Shown here: positions 1 to 8,171 of the stretch, one piece after another
How the letters are laid out: each line of letters opens with the position of its first letter
Position numbering within the stretch: the stretch's first letter is position 1
DNA from: an uncultured Clostridia bacterium
GTDB lineage: Bacteria > Bacillota > Clostridia > Christensenellales > Aristaeellaceae
Length of the DNA: 64,000 nt
Reading direction: 5' to 3'
Assembly: GCA_934636105.1 (NCBI GenBank)
Contig: CAKTZR010000011.1
Location: 1 to 64,000, forward strand
The notes under the pieces: generated by a model
The model's input: the letters and a program-made list of their open reading frames with translations, nothing else
Database searches by the model: none
What the model was told of the DNA's origin: nothing
Program-made: the position numbers and the translations under genes

Positions 1-113
1 TTATATCGCAGTCTCAGCCCTCTGTCAATACCTTTTTTAAACTTTTTCTGACACTTTTTGAATCTTTGTGTCTGAAAAGTGAATTTTTCCCTGTATTTCC
101 TGCTTTTTCTGTT

Positions 114-773
114 TCACAGCACCTTGGATCCGTTTGCCTTGAGCTTAAAGCTGCACCCCAGCATCTCCGCCGCGCGGCGGCACATCAGCATGCGTTCCAG
201 AAAGATTTCAAAGTAATCCAGCACGGAGCAGATTTCGTCGTCCAGCTGAATATCCAGCGTGATCTGCCGCTTATCCTTGTCCATATGCAGCGCTGAACTG
301 ATCGCCGCAAAGTTCACGCGGTCGTGAATGTCAAACTTGGTTTGATCGCGTCCGCGCACGCGGTTTCGGCGCACATCCGTCTTGTCCGCCAGAATCAGCG
401 CCGCAGAAACCGCGTCCACCGCCGTCCCCGTCTTTTCATCGTGGTTGCCGATGGCCGCAATCACCGTCGCAATCTCCTTCGGCTCCATACCCAAATCCCG
501 AAGAATCGTCATCGCCATAATCGCACCGTTGTGCGCGTGGTCGGTTCGGTTGACACAGTTGCCGATGTCGTGCATATAACCCGCAATGCGCGCCAGCTCC
601 ACCGTTCTCGCGTCGTAATCCAGTTCTTCCAGAATCTTTGCCGCGGTGTCGGATACCTTTGTCGCGTGCCCGATGGAATGCTTGGTGAAGCCCAGCACGC
701 CCAGATTCTCGTTGCCCTTCTCGATATATGTCCGAATTTCCGCGTTGCTGCGAATGTCTTCAAATGTAACCAT
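114..773 (-). CDS. HD-domain phosphohydrolase
   Basis: A 219-residue soluble protein of the HD superfamily of metal-dependent phosphohydrolases. The metal ligands can be read in order: H32 and H36 in HSIGH, H68-D69 in YMHDIGN, H79/H81, H111-D112 in NHDEK and D130 in LADKTD. No membrane segment or second domain is seen. The substrate cannot be told from sequence; nucleotide or (p)ppGpp-like substrates are common in the superfamily. It follows phoR by 17 bp on the same strand, so it is probably the last gene of the transporter-phoB-phoR unit. The 113 bp between it and the window edge hold no gene or clear terminator. Confidence 0.85.
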   Translation of the reverse strand: MVTFEDIRSNAEIRTYIEKGNENLGVLGFTKHSIGHATKVSDTAAKILEELDYDARTVELARIAGYMHDIGNCVNRTDHAHNGAIMAMTILRDLGMEPKEIATVIAAIGNHDEKTGTAVDAVSAALILADKTDVRRNRVRGRDQTKFDIHDRVNFAAISSALHMDKDKRQITLDIQLDDEICSVLDYFEIFLERMLMCRRAAEMLGCSFKLKANGSKVL

Positions 774-790
774 GCCGTTTTCCTCCCTGC

Positions 791-2125
791 TTATCCCTTA
801 AAGCATCGGTCAAAGACAACCGAAATCTTCGTACCCCGTCCCAATTCGCTTTCCAATTCGATCTGTGCGTTGTGCTTCACTGCGATGTGCTTGACAATGG
901 CCAGGCCGAGGCCCGTTCCGCCCGTCGCTTTCGAGCGGCTCTTGTCCACGCGATAAAAGCGCTCAAAAACGTGTTCCTGGTTCTCCGGCGAAATGCCAAT
1001 GCCCGTGTCCTGCACGCAGACAATCACCTTGTCGCGCACGGGCCGCACCTCCAGCTTCACGCTGCCGCCGCGCACATTGTAGCGAATCGCGTTGTCGCAC
1101 AGGTTATACAGCAGCTCGTCCATCATCTGCCGATCCGCTTCGACGATCGCCTGCTTCGCATCCAGTTGAAGCGCCACATCGGCCTTTCGCGCGCTCATTT
1201 CCAGCTGTTCAAAGGTATTGGTCGCAATCTGTGCCAAATCGACCGGCTCAAATTTCAGATTCGGCATCGGCGCATCCATCTGCGAAAGCCGGATGATGTC
1301 GTTAATCAGCGTCAGCAGCCGATTGGCGCTCTTGTGGATTTCCCCGGCGAACGTCTTGGCCTGCTCCCCCTGCGCCATGCCGCTTTCGATTAATTCCGCG
1401 TAGCCCGAAATACTCGTCAGCGGCGTTTTCAATTCATGGGAAACGTTTGCCGTAAATTCCACGCGCATATTGGCGCTTCGCAGAATTTCCTCGTGCTGCT
1501 GCTCGATCATATCCATGAACGGTTCAAGCTCTGGATAGCGCGCAACGCCGCTCACGTTGTTGAGGTGCGCGGTCATCTGCTCGATGGGCTGCACCAGCCG
1601 TGCCGTCAGCAGATGCGCCAGATACAGGCTCACCCCGGCCATGCCCGCCGCCAGCAGCAAAATCAGCGGGGTCGAACGGAAATAGACGCTCCAGATATTC
1701 GAAGCCTCCTGCGCCAGCCGCAGCACGTCGCCGTTTTCCAGCTTCACGGCGTAATAAAACGCGCTTCGGTCGATGGTGCTCGAATTGCGGATGTCGCTTC
1801 CCTCTCCGGTTTCCAGCGCCTGCCGGACTTCCGGCCGATCCGCATGATTCTCCATCGTCTTCGGATCGGCGAAATTGTCATAGCGCACAACGCCGTCCGC
1901 CCCCAAGAGCGTCACGCGGATGTTTTCCTGCGTCAGGCTTTCCAGTGCATCCCGTTCCTCCCCATTTCCGGAAAGCACGACGGCAAACACGCGCCCATAG
2001 GCTTCCAGATCGCTCATGACGCGCCCCTTGAACATCTCATAATTCACCCATGACAGCAGCAGCGTCGTCGCCAGAATCGCAACGGTAATCATGCAGGCGA
2101 AATATTTGAAAATCTTCTTTTTCAT
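791..2125 (-). CDS. phoR: PhoR-like sensor histidine kinase
   Basis: A 444-residue membrane kinase. Transmembrane helices lie at about residues 7-27 and 152-175 and bracket an extracytoplasmic domain of about 120 residues, followed by a HAMP-like linker. The dimerisation/phosphoacceptor box is FTANVSHELKTPLTS with H230, followed by an N box (NLCDNAIRYN), a G1 box (DTGIGIS) and G2 (GTGLGLAIV). This architecture is that of PhoR/ResE-type kinases. The partner is the OmpR-type regulator immediately upstream in transcription, and the surrounding pst and Pi transporter genes make phosphate the likely stimulus (inference). It is separated from phoB by an intrinsic terminator, so it is probably made in smaller amounts than PhoB. 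Confidence 0.85.
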   Translation of the reverse strand: MKKKIFKYFACMITVAILATTLLLSWVNYEMFKGRVMSDLEAYGRVFAVVLSGNGEERDALESLTQENIRVTLLGADGVVRYDNFADPKTMENHADRPEVRQALETGEGSDIRNSSTIDRSAFYYAVKLENGDVLRLAQEASNIWSVYFRSTPLILLLAAGMAGVSLYLAHLLTARLVQPIEQMTAHLNNVSGVARYPELEPFMDMIEQQHEEILRSANMRVEFTANVSHELKTPLTSISGYAELIESGMAQGEQAKTFAGEIHKSANRLLTLINDIIRLSQMDAPMPNLKFEPVDLAQIATNTFEQLEMSARKADVALQLDAKQAIVEADRQMMDELLYNLCDNAIRYNVRGGSVKLEVRPVRDKVIVCVQDTGIGISPENQEHVFERFYRVDKSRSKATGGTGLGLAIVKHIAVKHNAQIELESELGRGTKISVVFDRCFKG

Positions 2126-2142
2126 GGTTTCCCTCTTATTCC

Positions 2143-2175
2143 AAAAAAGAGGCCGCCGCAGTCTGCGTCAGCCTC
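2143..2175 (-). terminator. Internal terminator between phoB and phoR
   Basis: On the minus strand GAGGCTGACGCAG pairs with CTGCGGCGGCCTC (one mismatch) and is followed by six T. It lies in the 60-bp gap between the PhoB stop and the PhoR start, so it would act as a partial terminator within the operon. Confidence 0.75.
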
Positions 2176-2185
2176 CCGAAACGTT

Positions 2186-2854
2186 TTATTTTGCTTCGGC
2201 CATATAGCCGACATTGCGGATGGTCTTAATCAGCGCGCCGCCGTCGCCGAGCTTCTGCCGCAGGGTGCGGACATGCACGTCGATGGTGCGGCTCTCACCC
2301 TCGAAGCTGGAATCCCACACGCGCTCCATAATCACGTCGCGGGAAATGACAATGCCGTGGTTCTTCATCAGCAGCTTGAGCAGCTCAAACTCCTTATACG
2401 TCAGCTCCACCGGCTTGCCGTCCACATAGACCATGCGCTTTTCGCTGTCGAGGGTCACGTTGCCGCAGGTCATCAGGCTTTCCTCCACCCCGCCGGAACG
2501 GCGCAGCAGCGCTTTCACGCGCGCAATCATTTCCATCACACCAAACGGCTTGGCAATATAATCGTCTGCGCCGCCGTCCAGACCCTTGACCTTATCGATT
2601 TCGGTCGATTTCGCCGTCACCAGAATCACGGGGATTTTCTGCGTGTCCGTGCGCGTGCGCAGCCGCTTGAGGATGGAAAGCCCATCCTCGTCCGGCAGCA
2701 TGATATCCAGCAGAATCAGCTCCGGCAGCTTTTCGGAAAGCGCGGCGTAAAATTCCTTCGCCGTTTCGAACCCGACGGCCTGATAGCCGCTGTTTTTGAG
2801 CGCAAAAAGCTCGATTTCCTGAATGTTGCGGTCATCCTCGACAATGTAAATCAT
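2186..2854 (-). CDS. phoB: PhoB-like response regulator (OmpR family)
   Basis: A 222-residue two-domain regulator. The receiver domain (about 1-120) has the acidic pair D7-D8, phosphoacceptor D50 in LLDIMLPDEDG, the VTAK switch threonine and the conserved lysine in DYIAKPFG. The C-terminal winged helix (about 125-220) has the usual ELTYKEFELLKLL and IDVHVRTLRQKLG segments of OmpR/PhoB proteins. It starts 5 bp after the Pi transporter stop and precedes the kinase, so it is co-transcribed with both. It most likely binds the TTTTACA repeats upstream of the transporter and of pstS. The Pho assignment rests on neighbours rather than on specific residues. Confidence 0.85.
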   Translation of the reverse strand: MIYIVEDDRNIQEIELFALKNSGYQAVGFETAKEFYAALSEKLPELILLDIMLPDEDGLSILKRLRTRTDTQKIPVILVTAKSTEIDKVKGLDGGADDYIAKPFGVMEMIARVKALLRRSGGVEESLMTCGNVTLDSEKRMVYVDGKPVELTYKEFELLKLLMKNHGIVISRDVIMERVWDSSFEGESRTIDVHVRTLRQKLGDGGALIKTIRNVGYMAEAK

Positions 2855-2859
2855 TCTTT

Positions 2860-4659
2860 TTATTCCCCGGCCTCGGCCGTCTGCATTTTGCCCACGTCCG
2901 GCAGGCGGTACTGCTTTTCGTAGGCCATCTCCTCGCGGTCAAATTCCGCGTGTTCCCGATGCTTGACGTTCTGCAGGTATTCGTGCGCGTCGTATTCGTC
3001 CTTCGGCACCTGAATCTGATACACCGCGATGTTGGAGCAGTGGTCGGATACGCGCTCGAAGTTGGTGGAAATATCGGTCAGCACGAAGCCCAGCTCGATG
3101 GTGCATTGCCCGCTGGTCAGCCGCTCGATGTGGCGGGATTTGACGTTCACGTTGATATCGTCGATGCACGCCTCCAGCGGCTCCACCGTCTTCGCTAATT
3201 CTACATCATCATACAGGAAGCTGTCAAATGAACGATTGACAATATCGCGCACCGCGCCCGCAAAAACGTGCAGCTCGCCGGCCGCCGCCTTCGAAAAGAC
3301 CATCTTCTTGTCGTTCATCTCGCGCACGGAATCCAGCAGGTTCACCGCGTGGTCGCTGATGCGCTCAAAATCGCTGATGCTGTGCAGCAGCAGGGAGAGC
3401 GTGTGGCCGTCCTTCTGGGAGAGCTTAGCGCGGGAGAGCTTGACCATGTACGTGCCCAGCTTGTCTTCGTAATGGTCGATCTTCGTTTCCAGCGCTTCAA
3501 TGCGATCGCCCATCTCCGGGGTATACGTGCCGCCGTCGATGAGGCCGATCGCGTCAAAAATCGCTTCGCGCGTCAGCTCGGCCATGCGGTCAGTCACCAC
3601 TTTGCACTGCTCCACCGCAAACGCCGGGTTGGAGAGGAAGCGCTCGTCGAGCAGCTGAAAGTCGTCGATGCGCTCCACCGTGTCGTTGTCGCGGATGGTG
3701 AGCGTCGCCAGCTTCTCCAGCGTGCCGGAGAACGGCAGCAGCACCGCCGTTGCGATGACGTTGAAGGTCGTGTGAATCACGGCAATGCCCGCCGCGTTCG
3801 CCGCGTCATTCATAAACGCAAACGGGAAGACCGCGTCGATGGCGTAAAACACCGCCATGAACAAAATCGTGCCGATGATGTTGAAATACAGGTGAATCAG
3901 CGCCGCGCGCTTGGCGTTTTTGCTCGCGCCGATGGAAGAAATCAGCGCCGTGACGCACGTGCCGATGTTTTGACCCATGATGATCGGCAGCGCCGCGCTG
4001 TATTTCACCGCGCCCGTCACGCAGAGCGCCTGCAAAATGCCGACGGAAGCCGACGAGGATTGGATAATTGCCGTCAGCACCGCGCCCGCAATCACGCCCA
4101 GAATCGGGTTGGTGAACATCAGCAGGATGTTCGTGAACTCCGGCACGTTGGCCAGCGGCTTCACCGCGCCGCTCATCATCTCCATGCCTGTCATCAGCAC
4201 GGCAAAGCCGATCATGATGCTGCCCGCGTCGTGTTTCTTGTCGCCCTTGGCAAAAAGCAGCAGGCACACACCGATGAACGCCAGCACGGGCGTGAACGTC
4301 GCCGGTTTGCACAGCGTCAGCAGCAGGCTGTCCCCCTGCAAACCCGTCAGCGACAGAATCCAGCTGGTAACGGTCGTGCCGATGTTCGCGCCCATAATCA
4401 CGCCGGCCGCCTGCGACAGCCGCATGATGCCGGAATTGACGAAGCCGACCACCATCACCGTCGTCGCCGACGAGGATTGGATGATCGCCGTCACGCCCGC
4501 GCCGAGCAGCACGGCCTTGATCTTGCTTTTGGTCAGGCTTTCCAGAATGCTTTCCAGCTTGCCGCCGGAAGCGCGGGTCAGCCCCTCCCCCATCACGTGC
4601 ATGCCATACAGAAACAGCGCCAGGCCGCAGAGCAAATTGAGCGCGTTTGTCATTCCCAT
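2860..4659 (-). CDS. Na+/phosphate cotransporter with PhoU-like tail
   Basis: A 599-residue NptA/YjbB-type (PF02690 family) inner membrane protein. The family hallmark QSSSAT/QSSSAS occurs twice (Q61 and near residue 200), marking the two inverted membrane repeats that make up residues 1-320. Residues from about 345 to 560 form a cytoplasmic PhoU-like helical domain. Known relatives move phosphate with sodium. The start ATG (MGMTN) has GGAGAG 7 nt upstream. It is the first gene of a unit with phoB, phoR and an HD hydrolase, and directly follows a Pho-box-like promoter, which supports induction under phosphate limitation. Confidence 0.88.
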   Translation of the reverse strand: MGMTNALNLLCGLALFLYGMHVMGEGLTRASGGKLESILESLTKSKIKAVLLGAGVTAIIQSSSATTVMVVGFVNSGIMRLSQAAGVIMGANIGTTVTSWILSLTGLQGDSLLLTLCKPATFTPVLAFIGVCLLLFAKGDKKHDAGSIMIGFAVLMTGMEMMSGAVKPLANVPEFTNILLMFTNPILGVIAGAVLTAIIQSSSASVGILQALCVTGAVKYSAALPIIMGQNIGTCVTALISSIGASKNAKRAALIHLYFNIIGTILFMAVFYAIDAVFPFAFMNDAANAAGIAVIHTTFNVIATAVLLPFSGTLEKLATLTIRDNDTVERIDDFQLLDERFLSNPAFAVEQCKVVTDRMAELTREAIFDAIGLIDGGTYTPEMGDRIEALETKIDHYEDKLGTYMVKLSRAKLSQKDGHTLSLLLHSISDFERISDHAVNLLDSVREMNDKKMVFSKAAAGELHVFAGAVRDIVNRSFDSFLYDDVELAKTVEPLEACIDDINVNVKSRHIERLTSGQCTIELGFVLTDISTNFERVSDHCSNIAVYQIQVPKDEYDAHEYLQNVKHREHAEFDREEMAYEKQYRLPDVGKMQTAEAGE

Positions 4660-4699
4660 CCGCTTTCTCTCCTCTTATCACAACTTTGTGGTGATTCCC

Positions 4700-4743
4700 A
4701 TCTTAACAATCCATTGTAAAACGGCCAACAACACTGTGTAAAA
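4700..4743 (-). promoter_or_regulatory. Pho-box-like repeats and promoter of the Pi transporter operon
   Basis: Read on the minus strand there are four hexamer/heptamer blocks at 11-bp spacing: TTTTACA (4743-4737), GTTGTTG (4732-4726), TTTTACA (4721-4715) and ATTGTTA (4710-4704). The whole 22-bp unit is therefore present twice. An extended -10, TGTTAAGAT, ends at 4700. The 11-bp periodicity and T-rich blocks match how PhoB/PhoP sites are built; that PhoB binds here is inferred. Confidence 0.65.
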
Positions 4744-4770
4744 TTTGAGTTAAGCAGGGAATTTGCGGCG

Positions 4771-5421
4771 TCAATCCTTCGGCATCTCGCCCGTAATCGC
4801 GAAAATCGCCCACTGCGCGATGTTGGTCGCGTGGTCGCCGATGCGCTCAAAATACTTCGCTGCCATCAGCAAATCCGTCGCCGTTTCGCCGTTATCCGCG
4901 TTTTGGCGGATCGCTTCGATCAGCTCGCTTTTCACCGTGTCAAACAGATCGTCCACCACGTCGTCCCGGTCGATGACCCAGTTCGCCTTCTCCTCGTCGC
5001 GCTCGGCGAAGGATTCCAGGCTCTTGATGAGCATCACGCTCGTCTCCGTCGCCATCTGCCGAATCGGCGCACAGCTGAGGGTCGGCAGTTTTTCCAGCAT
5101 CAGCTCGATTTCGGAAATATCCGCCGCGTGGTCGCCGATGCGCTCCATGTCCGTCGTCATTTTCAGCGCCGCGGAAACCATGCGCAGATCCCCGGCCACG
5201 GGCTGCTGGGATAAGAGCAGGGTATAGCATTGCTGCTCGATTTTTCGGTTCTGCTTGTCGATCTGCTCGTCATAGGCGATGATCTCCCGCGCCTTGTCGT
5301 GGTCGTATTCCAGCAGCGCCGTCACCGCCCCGCCGATGGCCATGCGGATCATTTCGCCCATCTCCAGCAGCGACGCATTCAGCTTTTGCAGCTCCATCTC
5401 ATAATATTTACGGCTTGTCAC
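4771..5421 (-). CDS. phoU: PhoU phosphate signalling protein
   Basis: PhoU is a helical cytoplasmic protein that links the Pst transporter to PhoR and damps the Pho response. The protein has two copies of the PhoU helical-bundle pattern (R-x-x-Y-x-x-E-L-x-x-L near the start, RIGDHAADISE in the first half and RIGDHATNIAQW in the second). I prefer the GTG at 5421 because GGAGG lies 8 nt upstream and the protein then begins where PhoU proteins usually begin (216 aa). The ATG at 5436 lacks a ribosome binding site and abuts a repeat element. It is the last gene of the pst operon. Confidence 0.9.
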   Translation of the reverse strand: MTSRKYYEMELQKLNASLLEMGEMIRMAIGGAVTALLEYDHDKAREIIAYDEQIDKQNRKIEQQCYTLLLSQQPVAGDLRMVSAALKMTTDMERIGDHAADISEIELMLEKLPTLSCAPIRQMATETSVMLIKSLESFAERDEEKANWVIDRDDVVDDLFDTVKSELIEAIRQNADNGETATDLLMAAKYFERIGDHATNIAQWAIFAITGEMPKD

Positions 5422-5436
5422 TTTCTGGTCCTCCAT

Positions 5437-5600
5437 TTTGGGCTGCCGCCCAAACCTGCCTGAGGGACGTGTCCCTCAGACTCCCTTCTCCGCTTCGCGG
5501 CAGTTTTAAGCATTGTTTTCACGCGCCGCGTATACGCGGCGCATAAGTGGGAGGCGTCGGAACCTCAGGTTCCGACCGAGGTATGGGGCAGAGCCCCATC
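5437..5600 (-). repeat. Family B multi-hairpin repeat, copy 1
   Basis: A 164-bp non-coding element between pstB and phoU made of five consecutive hairpins: TTTGGGC-TGCC-GCCCAAA, TGAGGGAC-GT-GTCCCTCA, a short CCGCTTCGCGG stem, CGCCGCG-TA-TACGCGGCG, GTCGGAACC-TCA-GGTTCCGAC, and a final ATGGGGC-AGA-GCCCCAT that ends next to the pstB stop. The same layout recurs at 55604-55774 with changed but still paired stems. Confidence 0.75.
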
Positions 5601-5605
5601 GTATT

Positions 5606-6361
5606 TTAACCGAACCGGCCGGTGATGTAGTCCTCCGTGCGCTTGTCCTTCGGCATGGAGAACATCTGCCCCGTCGCCCCGCTCTCAACGATTTCGCCGA
5701 GCAGGAAGAACACCGTCGTATCCGATACGCGGACGGCCTGCTGCATATTGTGCGTCACCATCACGATGGTGTAATCCTTCTTGATGTCCATCACCAGGTC
5801 TTCAATTTTGGAAGTGGAAATCGGGTCGAGCGCGCTCGTCGGCTCGTCCATCAGAATGACCTCCGGCTTCACCGCCAGCGCACGCGCAATGCACAGCCGC
5901 TGCTGCTGGCCGCCGGAAAGGCCGAGCGCGCTCTTTTTCAGCCTGTCCTTCAGCTCGTCCCAAATCGCCGCGTCGCGCAGGCTCTTTTCCACGATTTCGT
6001 CCAGCTCGGCTTTCTTCTTGACGCCGTGCGTCCGCGGGCCGTAGGCGATGTTGTCATAGACGCTCATTGGGAACGGATTCGGCTTCTGGAAAACCATGCC
6101 CACGCGGCGGCGGAGCAGACTGACGTCCATGCGCTTGTCATAGATATCCTCGCCCATCAGCCGTATGTCGCCCGTGATTTTGCAGCCCTCCACCAGATCG
6201 TTCATCCGGTTCAGGCTCTTTAAAAACGTGGATTTGCCGCAGCCGGAAGGGCCGATGAACGCGGTAATCTCCCCCGATGCGATGTTCAGATTGATGTTTT
6301 TAAGCGCATGGAAGCTGCCGTAATACAGATCCATGTTTTGAACGGTAAATGCGTCGGCCAT
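5606..6361 (-). CDS. pstB: Phosphate ABC transporter ATP-binding protein
   Basis: The 251-residue ATPase of the Pst high-affinity phosphate importer. It has Walker A GPSGCGKST (37-45), Q-loop, ABC signature LSGGQQQRL (about 148), Walker B VILMDEPTSALDP and a switch histidine in VTHNM. Length and motifs are typical of PstB. It starts 6 bp after the pstA stop and is followed by a repeat element and phoU, giving the standard pstSCAB-phoU order. The ribosome binding site is weak (AGGGAATG), suggesting translational coupling to pstA. Confidence 0.96.
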   Translation of the reverse strand: MADAFTVQNMDLYYGSFHALKNINLNIASGEITAFIGPSGCGKSTFLKSLNRMNDLVEGCKITGDIRLMGEDIYDKRMDVSLLRRRVGMVFQKPNPFPMSVYDNIAYGPRTHGVKKKAELDEIVEKSLRDAAIWDELKDRLKKSALGLSGGQQQRLCIARALAVKPEVILMDEPTSALDPISTSKIEDLVMDIKKDYTIVMVTHNMQQAVRVSDTTVFFLLGEIVESGATGQMFSMPKDKRTEDYITGRFG

Positions 6362-6367
6362 CGCTTG

Positions 6368-7201
6368 TCATTCCCTGCCTTTCATCATCAGTTTGGCAAT
6401 TTTCGAGGAGCAGAAGTTGATGAGCAGCACCAGCGCCAGCAGAATGACGCTCGTCGCATACGCCTGCTCGATGTAAAGCCCCTCGGAAGCCTGTTTATAC
6501 ATGTGCAGCGCCAGCGTGCTGCCCGAATCCATCAGCCCGGCGACCTTTTCCACCGTGCCGGAGGTATACATCAGGGCCGCCGTCTCGCCGACGATGCGCC
6601 CGATGGCCAGAATGATCCCCGACAGAATGCCCGGAATGGCCGTCGGCAGCACGATATGCGTCACCGTGCGCAGCCGCCCCGCGCCCAGGCCGAAACTGCC
6701 CTCGCGGTACATATCCGGCACGGAAAGCAGCGCTTCTTCCGTCGTGCGCATAATCAGCGGCAGAATCATAATCGCCAGCGTCAGCGCGCCGGAGAGCATC
6801 GAATAGCCGAAATGCAGCCTGCCCGAAAAGAACAGCATGCCGAACAGACCGTAGACAATCGAGGGAATGCCGGAAAGCGTTTCCGTCGTCACCCGAACCA
6901 GCGCGACGATTTTACTCCCCTTTTTCGCATATTCCGCCAGATAAATGGCCGACGCAATGCCGAACGGAACAGCCGCCAGCAGCGCGAGCAGCGTCATCGT
7001 GCAGGTGTTGAGAATCGCGGGCAGCATCGACTGATTGTCGGAGGTATAGGTGAGCGAAAACATCTCCGCATTCAGATTCGGCACGCCGTGGATCAGCACA
7101 TAGCCCACCAGAAAGCCCAGAACCAGCACCGTGACGGCCGCCGCCAGATGCGTGACCAGCGCCAGCACCAGCGACCCGGCATGGTTTTTGTATCGTCTCA
7201 C
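6368..7201 (-). CDS. pstA: Phosphate ABC transporter permease PstA
   Basis: A 277-residue membrane permease with about six helices and the EAA-type loop (EALLSVPDMYREGSFGLGAGRLRTV) that contacts PstB. It carries the PstA features GIPSIVYGLFG and IPFGIA-type segments (AVPFGIASAIYLAEYA). Its start overlaps the pstC stop by 4 bp (ATGA), so the two permeases are coupled. Together with PstC it forms the channel through which PstS-delivered phosphate enters. Confidence 0.95.
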   Translation of the reverse strand: MRRYKNHAGSLVLALVTHLAAAVTVLVLGFLVGYVLIHGVPNLNAEMFSLTYTSDNQSMLPAILNTCTMTLLALLAAVPFGIASAIYLAEYAKKGSKIVALVRVTTETLSGIPSIVYGLFGMLFFSGRLHFGYSMLSGALTLAIMILPLIMRTTEEALLSVPDMYREGSFGLGAGRLRTVTHIVLPTAIPGILSGIILAIGRIVGETAALMYTSGTVEKVAGLMDSGSTLALHMYKQASEGLYIEQAYATSVILLALVLLINFCSSKIAKLMMKGRE

Positions 7202-8076
7202 GCTTTCTTCCCCCTCTTAAGCGCCGAGAAGCACAGGTTCATCAGCAGGATGAACACGAACAGCACCACGCCCGTCGCAATCAGCGCCTCGCGGTGCAGC
7301 CCGGCGGCATAGCCCATTTCAATCACGATGTTGCCCGTCAGCGTGCGCACGCCCTGCAAAATGCCCTTCGGCATGCGCGGCTGGTTGCCCGCCACCATGA
7401 TGACGGCCATCGTTTCGCCCATCGCGCGGCCCACGCCCAGCACAATGCCCGCCAGAATGCCGCTTTTCGCCGCAGGCACGACGGCGGTGTATACGCTTCG
7501 CTCGTGCGTCGCGCCCAGCGCCAGCGCGCCCTCATAATAGCTCGTCGGCACGGCGCGGAGCGCAGGCTCGACCACGCCGATGATCGTCGGCAGAATCATG
7601 ATCGCCAGCAGGATGGACGCTGTGAGCATCGAGTTGCCGCTTCCGTCCCACGGTTCGCCCAGCGCGCGCACCAGCGGCACAAGCACCACAATGCCGAAAA
7701 AGCCGTAGACCACCGACGGAATGCCCGCCAGCAGCTCCACCGCAGGCTTGAGCACGCGGTACAGCCCCTTCGGGCAGAAAAACGCGAGATAAATCGCCGT
7801 CAGCAGCGCAATCGGCACGCCCAGCACCAGCGCGCCCGCCGTCACATAGATGCTGCCCAAAATCATTGGAAAAATGCCGTAGATATCCGTGCCGGGCTTC
7901 CACCGCGTGCCGGAAAGGAAGTTCAGCATGCCGATTTCCTTCATCGCAGGCAGGCCGTTTGCAAACAGAAAGACGCAGATCAGCGCCACGCACAGCACGG
8001 ACATGCACGCCGCCGCCAGAAAGACGATTTTCATCACCCATTCCAGCAAAGCGCGTTTGAAGTAGCTTCGCTCCAT
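7198..8076 (-). CDS. pstC: Phosphate ABC transporter permease PstC
   Basis: A 292-residue permease with six predicted helices and the EAA-type loop PALRAVPTSYYEGALALGATHERSV. The motifs GIPSVVYGFFG and GVGRAMGETMAVIMVAGN are characteristic of PstC. AGGTGA lies just before the ATG. It follows pstS after a 95-bp gap that contains a short family A repeat. It pairs with PstA in the membrane. Confidence 0.95.
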   Translation of the reverse strand: MERSYFKRALLEWVMKIVFLAAACMSVLCVALICVFLFANGLPAMKEIGMLNFLSGTRWKPGTDIYGIFPMILGSIYVTAGALVLGVPIALLTAIYLAFFCPKGLYRVLKPAVELLAGIPSVVYGFFGIVVLVPLVRALGEPWDGSGNSMLTASILLAIMILPTIIGVVEPALRAVPTSYYEGALALGATHERSVYTAVVPAAKSGILAGIVLGVGRAMGETMAVIMVAGNQPRMPKGILQGVRTLTGNIVIEMGYAAGLHREALIATGVVLFVFILLMNLCFSALKRGKKA

Positions 8077-8118
8077 ATTTTCACCTGCAAAACCCTTCCG
8101 CCGTCCGCGGATAAACCC

Positions 8119-8166
8119 AAACCTCCCCTTTTAAGGGGAGGGGGACCGCCGCAGCGGTGGAAGGGT
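8119..8166. repeat. Family A repeat, half-element copy 1
   Basis: Between pstS and pstC. ACCTCCCC-TTTT-AAGGGGAGG is followed by ACCGCC-GCA-GCGGT and GGAAGGGT. It has the layout of one end of the family A element (see 25645-25771), but both stems have different bases from the other copies. Confidence 0.6.
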
Positions 8167-8171
8167 ATTTT

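Noticed and set aside
5437..5600. CRISPR array or tandem repeat
   Set aside because: The hairpins are all different in sequence and there are no equal-length spacers.
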